Source: Amorphophallus konjac (Eukaryota > Streptophyta > Magnoliopsida > Alismatales > Araceae). From it: DNA of 64,000 nt. Under the pieces are notes generated by a model that saw only the letters and a program-made list of their open reading frames with translations, searched no databases and was not told the origin of the DNA. Position 1 is the stretch's first letter. Every line of letters begins with the position of its first letter. The DNA is taken from NCBI GenBank assembly GCA_022559845.1, contig CM040118.1:265135519-265199518 (forward strand), in the 5' to 3' direction. A program made the translations under genes and the position numbers. This document shows, one piece after another, positions 35,191-46,200 of the stretch.

Positions 35191-35250
35191 AAAGTAAGTA
35201 ATCCCAAATGGGCCTTAAAAGCCCATAACCTTTCCTACGTCCAAAGCAAA

Positions 35251-35302
<52 letters not shown>

Positions 35303-35560
35303 AGGAGGCTCCTATGTGTGTGTGGGTTAAGGTTATAAAGGCCCACTATACACGTTCATTACAGCTGGGGATTTGGGTTTGAACAAAAAGAGTCTATATA
35401 TATATATATACATATCTTTCCTTACTTAGCTCATAAGGCCTTCAATTGGGTTGAGGTTTGGGCTTAATATTTTGTTTGATTTGGGCCCTTGTCTTATTTA
35501 TTCAGAGGTTTTATTTAATTAGGAAATTTTTATTTCCCTTAATTTATTCGAGTTGCTACA
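32246..35560 (-). mobile_element. Element D 5' LTR (right)
   Basis: It starts tgtcatgccccgagcg and ends gagttgctaca, with intact TG...CA. It contains the TATA box (minus, 34952-34961), the predicted intron 32587-34541, palindrome arrays (about 33230-33420, 33890-34110, 34310-34430) and long (TA)n tracts at 35131-35185 and 35253-35299. It lacks the MITE found in the left copy. Confidence 0.9.
34952..34961 (-). promoter_or_regulatory. TATA box of the D 5' LTR
   Basis: The minus-strand string ctataaataa is conserved in the left LTR (12341-12350) and lies about 410 nt upstream of the donor-like site. Confidence 0.6.
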
Positions 35561-35565
35561 GTGGA

Positions 35566-36062
35566 CGCCATTCCACGCGAAAACGTCCGCGAAACCCCCG
35601 CTGATTCACAAACGTGCACCCGAGCTTCACCGTGCCACCACGCCTCGATCCTCGACCCATCCTCGCGTTCCTCGCCCTCGCAGCATCGTCGCCTCGCCCT
35701 CTTCCCCACCGTCGGTCGCCCGAGGGAGAGGGTGAGAGAAAGAGAGGAGAGAGGGTGAGAAAGAGAGAATGGGGAGAGAGAGAGGGTTAGGGCGGTTTAA
35801 ATAGAAAAACCTATGCTGAAATTTTGCGATCCAAAAAATACAAAAATAGGAAAAAATACTCCCCACGATCCTCGAAAAATGCACAACGCTCCTGCAATGT
35901 CCTAGAGCCTGATAACACATCGGTTCACCTTGCACAGGGTTCCGAAGGCCTGACAGACAAAAACACGCGTAAAGCCTAAAACACTCTCTAGGACTCACCA
36001 AGGCACTCCGAACTCACGGATCCTAATCCGGAAAAATCGAAAAAAAAATCTGGGGTGTTGCC
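35566..36062 (-). mobile_element. Probable LTR G, part 2
   Basis: Continuation of G after D. On the minus strand a TATA-like box (ctatttaaacc, about 35797-35806) is followed by a ctctctctc stretch, as in LTR promoters. The end near 36062 is inferred from inverted similarity to the other terminus (ggggtgttg / cattacc-type ends); the last bases look mutated. Confidence 0.4.
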
Positions 36063-36163
36063 GTCGACATCTTCTTCTAAATGATGCATAAACTAGAATG
36101 GCATCCTAAGACACACATGAAGGAATAACAATATCCATTGATGTCAACAAAAATTGTTCACGT

Positions 36164-36697
36164 TTACAATTTACACAACCCCATAGTTGTAATATGGGTT
36201 AAGAAGGCCTCTCTAGGAATCTGTTTAGTTAGTGGGTCTACTACCATACGACCGGTTGATATGTGTCGGAACACCACTAACCCTTTCGCAAGTAGATCTC
36301 GAATGTAGTGATAGCGAATGTCAATATGTTTGGTTGTACCATGATACTTTGGATCCTTAGCATAGGCCAACGTCAATGTGCCGTCAACGTATAGCAATAA
36401 TGTCTCTATTAGGTGGTGTGTTATGACCAATATCTGCAGAAAATTCCATAACCAAATAGCATCTTGATAGGCTGCTGAACAAGCCACGTATTTCGACTCC
36501 ATCATGGATAAAGCAATGCATGTTTGTTTCTTGTTGCACCAAGAAATGGCCCCATCTCTTAGCATGAACACATAGCCTAAGGTAGATTTTCGCTCATCTT
36601 TGTCGTTGGCCCAATCAACATCGCTATAACCTCTTAGTCTTAAGTCACCTCCTTTGTAACATAAGGCAAGGTACTTTACTGCTAGTCTCTTTACCAT
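36164..36697 (-). pseudogene. Ty1/copia RNase H fragment (pol 3' end)
   Basis: A 177-codon open frame that encodes the C-terminal RNase H of a Copia polyprotein. Visible are GYSDVDWANDKDERKSTLGY (the D of the DxDW type), ISWCNKKQTCIALSMMESKY (the E position), VDGTLTLAYAKDPKYHGTTKHID and the terminal VDPLTKQIP. The phrasing resembles Tork-type elements. The upstream RT, expected to the right, is absent: a Ty3/gypsy integrase fragment begins 26 nt away. It is a truncated relic, though this stretch has no internal stop. Confidence 0.88.
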
Positions 36698-36723
36698 TGT
36701 TGCTCTACCTCACTATGCACCCA

Positions 36724-37380
36724 TTAGATGCCCGCTAGAAACCATTGTGCCTTGGCCATGTCGGCGCCTCCCTCCTTGGTGGTCTGTGGTAGAGGCCTGA
36801 CTATGAACTCCAAGTCGATCAGGCTTTGTGGCAAATAGCCTAGGCACACCTCAAAAGGTGATTTGTTAGTGGATGTATACACCACTATATTCAAACCAAA
36901 TTGTAAGTAGGGCAAACTCTCATCCCAAGTTTTGGGATAACGGGCATTGTAACTATGCAGAAGATGCACCATAGTCTGATTGACCACCTCGGTCTATCCC
37001 TCAATTTGGGGATGGAAGGCTATACTTCAAAATAGCTTGATGTCCATCATAGACCACAAGGATATCCAAAATGGCTAAAGAAATGACTATCATGGTCAGA
37101 TCTATAGCCTGAAATAAGTCTATACATGTTAGAAGAACAATCACGCTGCCTTCTCACAGGTGATTGTCTTTTTATAGGGCACGGGCACCACCATCTTCAA
37201 AAATCTATCAAGTACCACAAAAAGGTAATCGTGTCCTCGCCATGTCCTAGGAAGGCCACCTAGAAAATTCATGGAGACGCTCTCTTAAGGATGTGTCAGA
37301 ATTGGTAAAGGGGTGTACAACCCCACCTTCCAATTAGTGGGATAGGACATACTACATAATGTTGGGATTGAGGTGCTAGC
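36724..37380 (-). pseudogene. Ty3/gypsy integrase fragment
   Basis: On the minus strand: YTPLP, then a degenerate core (NFLGGLPRTWRGHDYLFVVLDRF, with N where the first catalytic D is expected), then KKTITCEKAA, SMDIKL, a TDGQTEVVN-like segment reading IEG and TEVVNQTMVHLL, and PKTWDESLPYLQF, which form the core end of a Ty3/gypsy integrase. Several stops break it; only 36724-36987 is open. Its N-terminal side is cut at 37380 by element C, so the rest may lie beyond 64000. It is a different family from A, D and E. Confidence 0.8.
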
Positions 37381-39546
37381 TGATGTACGCACGGTTGAGA
37401 TCCAGAGAGGGGGTGAATGGATCCCCGTTAAAAACTTTTACGGAATTAATAGTTTAACTACAATCAAAGTGAACGAATGAAATCGTTGCGCTCTCTCACA
37501 GAATGAACTCCTAATGAAAAACACGTATTAAGCACTATGTATGAAAATATACTTAAGGTGGACACAGTGATGAGATACAATGCCACCCACTCAAGCTGAT
37601 TTTCTACGACGTTCTAGACAATGCATTTAGTGTATGTCAAATACTGTGAACTGATCATTGAAATTAAGATCTTCTGCAATGTAAACAACCCACAACAAAG
37701 TCTTGTACGAGGCAGAGGTTCGATCTAGGATCTCCTCACACAAGAGGTGGCATTCCGGATAGGTCTAACCTATCTTTCCACCCACGCCTTTCTATATACT
37801 CCTTGGTTAAAGGCAACATCATACGAATGAAAATACAATAAGTATCATATGCCTATTGAAGATGGTCCTAGACCTACATCTAAACGAAGTAGTAAAGACA
37901 TAAGCAGTCACACAAAGGAGACATGAATTTTAAGGTGGTTCGGTCTCAGCCTTGAGACCTACGTCCACCCCTCACTCAATCTAGAGTGAGGCTTTCCACT
38001 GATAGACAAATTAATTCCACTGATCCACAGCTTCGGGGACGAATCCCTACAGATCGCTGATCCACAGCTTTGGGGATTGAATCCCAGATCGCAGAGCCTC
38101 ACAGCTTGCTGTCCAAGGTATCGCTCCTCACCTCTGAGCAACATAGCTTGCTCCGCTGCCTAACAGCTTGAAGATAGATTCAAAGGAAAACATGAAAGAA
38201 CAAAAACAATACATGGATAAAGCTCGAGAAACAATGTAGCTCTCATGAGCATTCGATTCTAGATCTGGTCTAGAAATTGAAGCTTCAACAACTATCTCCT
38301 CTGACTTCTTCTCCTCTCTCCGATACTCTGTTTTACAGTGACTCTCTTTCACTCTTCTGCGAAGACCTTCACGCTCATAGCTTCTCTTTTTCTTCTCCGA
38401 TCTTTCCTCTCGAACTCTTCTTTTCAGAATCCTCACTACTCACAAGCTCCGATCACTCTTTTACTTCTCTGCACTCTTCTTAGCTCGAAGTTTTCTTAAT
38501 TGGTCCCTCGACAAGTCTCTTCTCATCTCTCCCTTCTTTCAGTAAGAGGAGATCCCCTTTTATATCCTCGAGCTGAATCTTGTGGTCCCCATGAGATTCC
38601 ATTGGCGTGTGGAGGGAAATTCCCGCGAATAACTTTTCAGGAAAAGTAACTTGATGAAGTCCACGTGTCAGATCAGAATAAGGATGAATCCATGTGGCGA
38701 ATTATTCTACTGGACATTCTGCCTTGGATCACGTGCTAGACATATGAATCTTAGAATCACGTGTCCACACATTGTCTTCATATGCTCAGCCATTCGCCTA
38801 GGACCACATGACATTCAGATTTAAGTTCAAGTCACGTGAGCCACTTGAGTCTTTAATAAATTCTGCATTCTAGGTGTTCAAATAGATTGCTGAATCATTT
38901 CTGGATATTCTTTAATTTGATATTCCTGCCAGAGTAGATGAAAAATTAGTTATCAACCTTATCATCACATGGCTTATGAGATATTATAATAAGTGCTTAA
39001 GAGAATACAGATTTAGGCAATTTCATAAGGATCAGACACCTAGATCAAAAAGGTATGCGATGATGCAGATGCCTCGATGCATACACTCAGTGCACCGACC
39101 TGTGAGTGTACATTACAGAATGAATGCAGTAGTTCAAATACAACTGCATCGACCTATATGAATCACAGGTAGGCCTGATATACAAAGAGAGAATAGATGA
39201 GGACAAGAACATATGGGGATGCACCGACCTGTTTGAACCACAGATTGACCTGTCGAGCTAGAACATGTGTAGCTGCACTGACCTGTCAAGGCGATGGCTA
39301 GTGCAGCTAGTGCTTAAGCATCGACCTGATGTCTTAAGCCAACATGAATTCATTGACTAGAGTCTAGTGAATGACAAATGTGCATCGACTTGATAGAGTG
39401 TATTGCTGCATGTGCATCTGTCTGATAGACAGAATGTATGTATGTGCATTGGCCTTGCTGAACACAAGGGCCTCTGATGCATCGACCTGATAAACTGCTG
39501 GAGTGTACATGCACCGACCTAACAGACTCACTGCGTGTATGTGCAT
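37381..39546 (-). mobile_element. Element C 3' LTR, part 1
   Basis: It begins tgatgtacgcac and is split at tgcat (39542-39546) by A. It carries a minus-strand TATA box (gatataaaagg, 38556-38566) and an array of tgcaccgacc-like motifs at about 39060-39540. The minus-strand complement, ggtcggtgca, matches the array in the B LTRs. No gene is seen. Confidence 0.85.
38556..38566 (-). promoter_or_regulatory. TATA box of the C LTR
   Basis: The minus-strand string gatataaaagg lies in a good context, about 1.1 kb from the LTR start when A is removed. Confidence 0.5.
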
Positions 39547-40633
39547 TGTAGCAACCCTGGTAAATTAAAGGACTAGAAAGTCCAAATAAATTAAAAATGT
39601 ATAAATATATAATAATTAAACGAGGCCTGGACCTTGTACATAACTCTCTTACATCCTGAAAAGTCTTACGAAATGGACTCATAGACCTTACCATTATATT
39701 ATAATAAATTTAAGAATAACATGTTATTTTAAGTAGCCATTTGATGCACAAAATAATTTTAATTAAAATAAGAATCATTAAATCTTGAAGAAAATAACAA
39801 TTTATATTTTATTACTAATTTAGAAAATTTAATATTCCACATTTACTATATTTTAATCTTATTAAAAGGAAGAGGGATATATATATATAAGAGTTAAATA
39901 CATTAAAGATATGTGAAAGATAAAAGAATGGACATATATATACAATTTCGATCTTTTTAAGGGCAATGGGAAATGGCCAAAACTTAATTAACGTCTCTTC
40001 GTGCAGGCGTATACAAGGAGAAAAATGACTTAATACAAGTCGTTGTTTATAAATTAGTGAAAATATTATAGAGATAATAGGGATATATACATAATATTAG
40101 TCTTTGGAAGGTTAAGTGAAAATGCCAAAAAAAAAAAATCAAATGACGCCCATAGCAATGGGCGTGTACAAAGTAAATGACGACAGAATGCATGCCGTTA
40201 ATTAGTTAAAGTATAAATAGCATAAGAAAGGATATATTAATAAAGATTACTAGGATATAACCACGATTTTGCTTCTTTCAGGGGCGTGAGGCAATAACAA
40301 AATGTAAAAGACGCCATGGTCATGGGCGTGGATTGCATAAAAGATGACTTAAACTAAGTCGTCAATTAAAAAAAAATGAATAGTGCCATTTTTTCGACTA
40401 AAGAATTTTGGAAAAATAATTATATGGAAAAATAGAGAAAAATGGAAAATTAATACTCCTAAAATTTTCCATCTAGATCACATCCCAAAAAAAAAGATAA
40501 AAATATCGAAAGATTCTAACACTTAAGTTATTATGTGTTTCGAACTGTTAATAAAGGAAACACTAATACCATTAGGATTGCTACTAGGAATGCTATTCCC
40601 AATCGAACTCCAACCCATAGGGTCTCCAGAACC

Positions 40634-40643
40634 CTATAAATAC
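40634..40643 (+). promoter_or_regulatory. TATA box of the A LTR
   Basis: The string ctataaatac lies about 380 nt upstream of the donor-like site. It is identical in the 3' LTR (48788-48797). Confidence 0.65.
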
Positions 40644-41022
40644 CAACCCCTTTGCTAAAATCCCTACTACGTTTTTTCTCTCGTGCAACCTGCTGCTGCG
40701 TATTTCCTATCTTCTATCATCCAAGCAAGAAGTTTATCCTCGTCCTGCTGGTTATACGAGAGAGGGGGAATTCCATCGTCGACTTCTTCTTCCTCTTCTT
40801 CCTTACTGCACAAGGGTGAAGGCCGTTGCTGCCTTCGCTGCGAATGTTAAGAATCAAGAGCTGCTGCTCTTGTTATTATCTTTCTGCACCTTTGCTGCAA
40901 CGTCGTCATCCAGTGGCCGTCACAAAGAGGGAACTTGTAGCACCTTCTTCCTATTTTCATATTCTTGAGGTTCCTGTTCTTCAATCGTTCTTCACGTTCT
41001 GTCAACCAAATCAATCCACAAG

Positions 41023-42748
41023 GTAGGTTTTCTCAAGATTCATGCAAAACTTAGTTAATAACAAGTAATTACATATATATAGTTTGATCTTGATCCGTTG
41101 TTTTGATTTAACGAGTTTTTAGTTAGTCAAAGACTATGATCACACATCATCTAAAATTCAATAACTATGAACCTTCAAATCTGAATTAATGCATGAGCAT
41201 CCTAGAAAATTCGTTCTATTTGTCTCTGTATATATCCATATCTCTAGATTCTTGATTGAAAATACCCCAAAATCCATGTTATTGACATATGACTATAAAT
41301 AACGACCGTGCTGATGCCGTCAATTGAAACGGACGCCCTCACCCAGAGGCGTCAACTTAGTGAAAACCCGATGGATTTTCATATCGTGAAATCTACTTGA
41401 TTATTGAAATGACGACATAGACCATGCCGTCAGTTTTCTATAAGACGCCTACAACTAAGGCGTTATTCACTGAATTAAAGACTTGATCTAAGTCGTCATT
41501 TATATAATATCTGAAATTTTTTGAATGTTTTAAAAATCATTATGTTAACAATATAACGATGGCGTGAATAGTCGTCATATTTGGAACTGACGACCTAGCC
41601 AAAGGCGTCAATTCCTGAAATGAAGACTTAATCACAGGCGTCAATTTATTGATTTACTGATTTCACGGATTCCTATAACCCACTGTGAGTGAGTTAATTG
41701 CTAAGGCACTATATTTCCATTCCGTGAATATAGTCCCACGTTTCACATTGTTTTTTTTATTTGATTACCCATTATTTCTCGGTGATAGATGAACCCTCCG
41801 CGGGACATTCCGATCCTTCGGACTGGTGACTTTATCATAGAGACCTCCGTAAGACTCCGCTAGCTTTGGATTCCCTCAAAGCAGCCGAGCTGGTTGTACC
41901 ATTAAAACCCATGACACTACTTAATCGCCATGTCACTCTAAAGAAACATGGTGTACCGGCCCTCACGACATGCTGTTTGTATGCCATGAGAATATTCTTG
42001 AAATAATGGGATGGGTAATCCATACCATTTATATCCTTTAAGAAAAGTGTGCCGTACTTGTGGACACTAATTCTATCCTCCTTATCATGTACAAGAACAA
42101 GTGACCATGTTCATGTGGGCGCTTACTCTTATTGTCATGGCACCCAAGTTAGGGAGCCAATTCCACCTAGTTTTATCGTTGATCATGATTATACCGTTAC
42201 TATTGTCGTTATACAACATGTTTAAATCCTTATTCCATAAAGATATACCTTAAAGTTATACAAGTTTATTCCTTGAAACTCCATATTGGCTATAACTTTA
42301 GTGGATGTCCAAAAATACACGATCAATGCCTGCGCATATAGGGCCCGATCTGGTCCTGGGAGGAGCACCCGAAAGTACTAGTGCCCATGGGAGTTGTAAT
42401 GATCACGGTGTGGCATTGCACCGAAGTGCATGACTAGCTTGATTAGACATTCCATAATCTCATACTCGACTTGACATGACATGACTTGCGTGACCTGGAA
42501 AGGGTATTTATATACTTGCTTGAAACGTGATAGCCAATTCCCGACATGACATGATGAATATACTTGCTTGAATATCTTGACATTTATTGATATAAGTTCT
42601 TGAAAGACATGCTAGTCTTGTCGTTTTACGCAAACATGCATAGCTTTATTGCATTCATGTAACATGTAATTTACTTAAAATAAGCTAGCTCTTGGGATAT
42701 AATCTTTACTGAGTGTTCGCTCATCCAGTATTTTCCCCTATTTTTCAG
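41023..42748 (+). other. Predicted LTR-internal intron (A, 5' LTR)
   Basis: The donor is ccacaag|gtaggttttc and the acceptor is cctatttttcag|gt, preceded by a conserved tactgag...cgctcatccag block. The equivalent in the 3' LTR is 49177-50937. Splicing would remove about 1.7 kb full of upstream ATGs from the gag leader. The same signals occur in D and H. Confidence 0.45.
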
Positions 42749-43068
42749 GTAAGTCCGATGATGAGACTCAATCGGATGGGGAAGGTCAAGAGTGAAGAGA
42801 TTAGAGCTCTCCGTCTATCCAAGCGTTTACTAATCTTATCTTTCTAATTTCTTGAGTCAATCATTGTATTTTTTCCTTTTATTGAGTCTTGGCATTTTCA
42901 TTTGTATTAGAAGTACTTTGAGGTTGTGATTGAATAAAGAACTGGGTTATCTTTACTTTTGCGCACTCTATCTTTGTGTTGAATACACTAACGCTCTGAT
43001 TGACATGATCGATATAAACTTGTCACGCACTCCGGGTTCCTTCCGCGCTCGGGGCGTGACAATTTTTA

Positions 43069-43080
43069 TGGTATCAGAGC
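43069..43080 (+). other. Primer-binding site of A
   Basis: tggtatcagagc, a perfect match to the usual initiator-Met tRNA complement, 7 nt after the LTR. Confidence 0.95.
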
Positions 43081-43232
43081 CTAGGATATTCAATTCCTAG
43101 GAAACCCAAGTCCAAGGATAGGTTTAAACCTTTAACCGGTGAGAATTGGTTAGAACCAAGGGTTAAGTTAACTTAGAATCAAAACCTTTGAACATCATCA
43201 CATATTAATATAGTTATTGTAATTGTAGGACA

Positions 43233-46200
43233 ATGGCTGCCGAACGTGCCCAGTGGCGCAACATGCAACGCACTCTGCAAGGCATGACCCAGACACTTCA
43301 ACAAGTGGCACAAGGAGGTGCACATTGTGGAGCAGGAAATCTCCACCAAAGCTTCAAGAACATGAACCCTCCTAAGTTCATGTGATCCACTGATCCGGAT
43401 GACGCCGAGCACTGGATCCGGGAGACCGAACATATCTTTCGGGTTATGCAATGCACGGACCAAGAGAAGGTCTTGTTAGCAACATTTCAATTGGAAAGGG
43501 ACGCCCGCTGCTGGTGGGAGTCGGTAGAAGCCACATTAGATCAAGGACAAGTTACTTGGGGGGAGTTTGTTGAACATTTCAACAATAAATATTTTTCGGA
43601 CCGAGTCCAGGAGAAGAAGGCCGCCGAGTTCGCCGCACTTAAGCAACGATCATTATCGGTGGCCGAGTATGAGGCATAATTCTCGAGGTTATCTAGGTAC
43701 GCTAAGCATTTAGTCAGTACCGAGAAAATGAAAGCCAGAAGGTTTCTAAATGGGCTCAGGCCCCAGTTTATCACACAACTGGCCCCGATTTACATACAAG
43801 TCTATTCGGAGATGGTACGACGAGCCTAGCTACTGGAGGATGCCACGGAACTATCTGATAGGATCTGTGGGAGAAACAAGAAGGAGAATGCTACTAGCTC
43901 CGGCACTTTCAAACCCAATTTCAACAAGAAAAGGCCAAGTAATGGAGGAGAGTCTTCTCAGGAGAAGAAAGTCAAAAAGATTAACAACCCGTTCTCCATC
44001 ACCACCACACCTTCTAAAGTGGTGTGTAAACACTGTGACAAGGTCGGACATAAGGCCGAAGAATGTTGGAGGAAACTTGGAGCGTGGCTCCGTTGTGGGA
44101 GCCGTGATCATCGGATTCCCGACTGTCCCCTACTCAATGATCAAGCCGGTGATGGGAAGCGCCCGGTGACAAAGAATGCACGTCTCCAAGCTATTAAGGA
44201 GACAGAACAAGATGAAGGAGGACTAGTGGAAGGTACATTGAAAGTTTGTTCCAAGTCTGCATATGTCTTATTTGATACTGGTGCCTCGCATTCTTTTATT
44301 TCTGAGAAGTTTGCTAATCCATTACCCATGGAATCGGAATGGATGAAATTAGTTCTTTCAACTCCTCTCGGAAGCGAAGTTGACCTTACTCACTATTATC
44401 AAAACTGTGAAGTCTTGGTAAAAGGAAGAAATCTTCCTATCGACCTCATATGTTTAGACCTAAAGGAATATGATGTCATATTGGGAGCAGATTGGTTATC
44501 TAAGTATCAGGCAACTGTAGATTGCCGTAACAGCAAAGTTACTTTCAAAGACTTTTCGGAACTGGTCTATACTATCCCTAAGAGTCAGAGCAAGTCACCT
44601 CTTATTTCGGCTCTCCGAGCTAGCAAGCTAATAAGGAAAGGATGTGTATCTTTCCTTGCGTTTGTCACCATTAAGAAGACTAAGGAGACTAAGCTAGAAG
44701 ACATCCCAGTTGTGCAAGAATTTCCGGACGTGTTTCCGGAAGATTTGCCTGGATTACCCCCACAAAGAGAAGTGGCCTTCACCATCGACTTGATCCCTGG
44801 TGCTGGCCCAATTTCTAGGGCACCTTATAGGATGTCCCCTGCCGAACTCAAGGAACTAAAGGAGCAATTGATGGAACTTCTCAAGAAAGGATTTATCAGA
44901 CCAAGCACTTCCCCGTGGGGAGCACCTGTGCTATTTGTAAAGAAGAAAGATGGATCCATGAGGTTATGCATCGACTATCGACAGTTGAATCATCTCACTA
45001 TCAAGAACAAGTATCCACTACCGAGAATCGATGAGTTATTTGATCAAATATCTGGATCCAAGTATTTTTCGAAGATTGATCTCAGGTCGGGATATCACCA
45101 ACTAAGGATCAAGGATGAGGACATTTATAAAACTGCATTCAGAAGCAGGTATGGGCACTATGAATTTATTGTTGTGCCTTTTGGACTAACAAATGCCCCT
45201 GCTGCCTTTATGCAGTTGATGAATAGTATATTCAGGCCTCATCTAGATCAATTCATAGTGGTTTTCATTGATGATATACTGATCTATTCAAAGATCAAGG
45301 AAGAGCACGAGGATCATTTGAGGATTGCATTACAGATATTGATGATGAATCAGTTATATGCAAAGCTCAGTAAATGTGAATTCTGGTTAGAAGAAGTATC
45401 TTTCTTGGGGCATGTTATATCAAAAGACGGTTTATCCGTAGATCCATCGAAGGTTGAAGCTGTAAAGGATTGGGAAAGACCGACCAATGCTAGCGAGATC
45501 CGTAGTTTCTTGGGTCTTGCGGGCTACTACCGACGATTCATCAAGGATTTCTCCAAGATCGCCGTACCACTCACTAGGCTAACTCGCAAGGAGATCCATT
45601 ACGAATGGAGTGAGAAATGTGAAAGAAGCTTCCAAGCTCTCAAGGATCACCTAACTACAGCCCCGGTCTTAGCTCTACCAGTCGAAGGAGAGAAATTCGA
45701 GGTATACACTGATGCATCTGGCATTGGCCTCGGATGTGTCTTAATGCAACAAGGAAGAGTTATAGCTTACTCTTCTCGCCAATTGAAGAAGCACGAAGAG
45801 AACTACCCAGTTCATGACTTGGAGTTGGCCGCGGTAATATTTGCATTGAAAATATGGAGGCATTGCCTGTACGGAGTATAGTTTACAGTATATTCTGACC
45901 ATAAGAGTCTCAAGTATCTCTTCTCTCAGAAGGAATTAAATATGAGGCAAAGACGTTGGCTAGAATATCTTAAGGATTTTGACTTCATAATATAATATCA
46001 TTCTGGAAAGGGTAATCCTGTAGCTGATGCCCTCAGTCGAAAGCCAAGAGCGATTTTAGCAAATTGTATGATTCAGGAGTGGAAGTTGCTAGAACAATTC
46101 TCTAAACTTGATATAAGCCTCGACAAGGAGAACAAGTGTGTTACACTATCCCATATAAGCATACTGCCAGATCTACTCTCAGAAATACAAGGACTACAAG

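Larger units (their letters stand above)
9351..35560 (-). mobile_element. Element D: Tekay-like Ty3/gypsy retrotransposon, nested host
   Basis: The two LTRs (9351-12834 and 32246-35560) are bounded by perfect gtgga duplications at 9346-9350 and 35561-35565. On the minus strand the order is 5' LTR, primer site, gag, [insertion E with F inside], rest of gag, protease, RT, RNase H, integrase, chromodomain, polypurine tract, 3' LTR. Without the nested material D would be about 11 kb. Its proteins are closely similar to those of element A, so D and A are members of the same or sister families. It is dead: there are several premature stops, one frameshift in integrase, and a split gag. Confidence 0.92.
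39547..43061 (+). mobile_element. Element A 5' LTR
   Basis: 3515 bp. It contains the TATA box (40634-40643), the predicted intron 41023-42748 and arrays of short covarying palindromes at about 39990-40370 and 41290-41660. It differs from the 3' copy by a short (TA)n tract near 39880 and by lacking about 33 nt found at 50770-50805 in the 3' copy. Confidence 0.95.
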
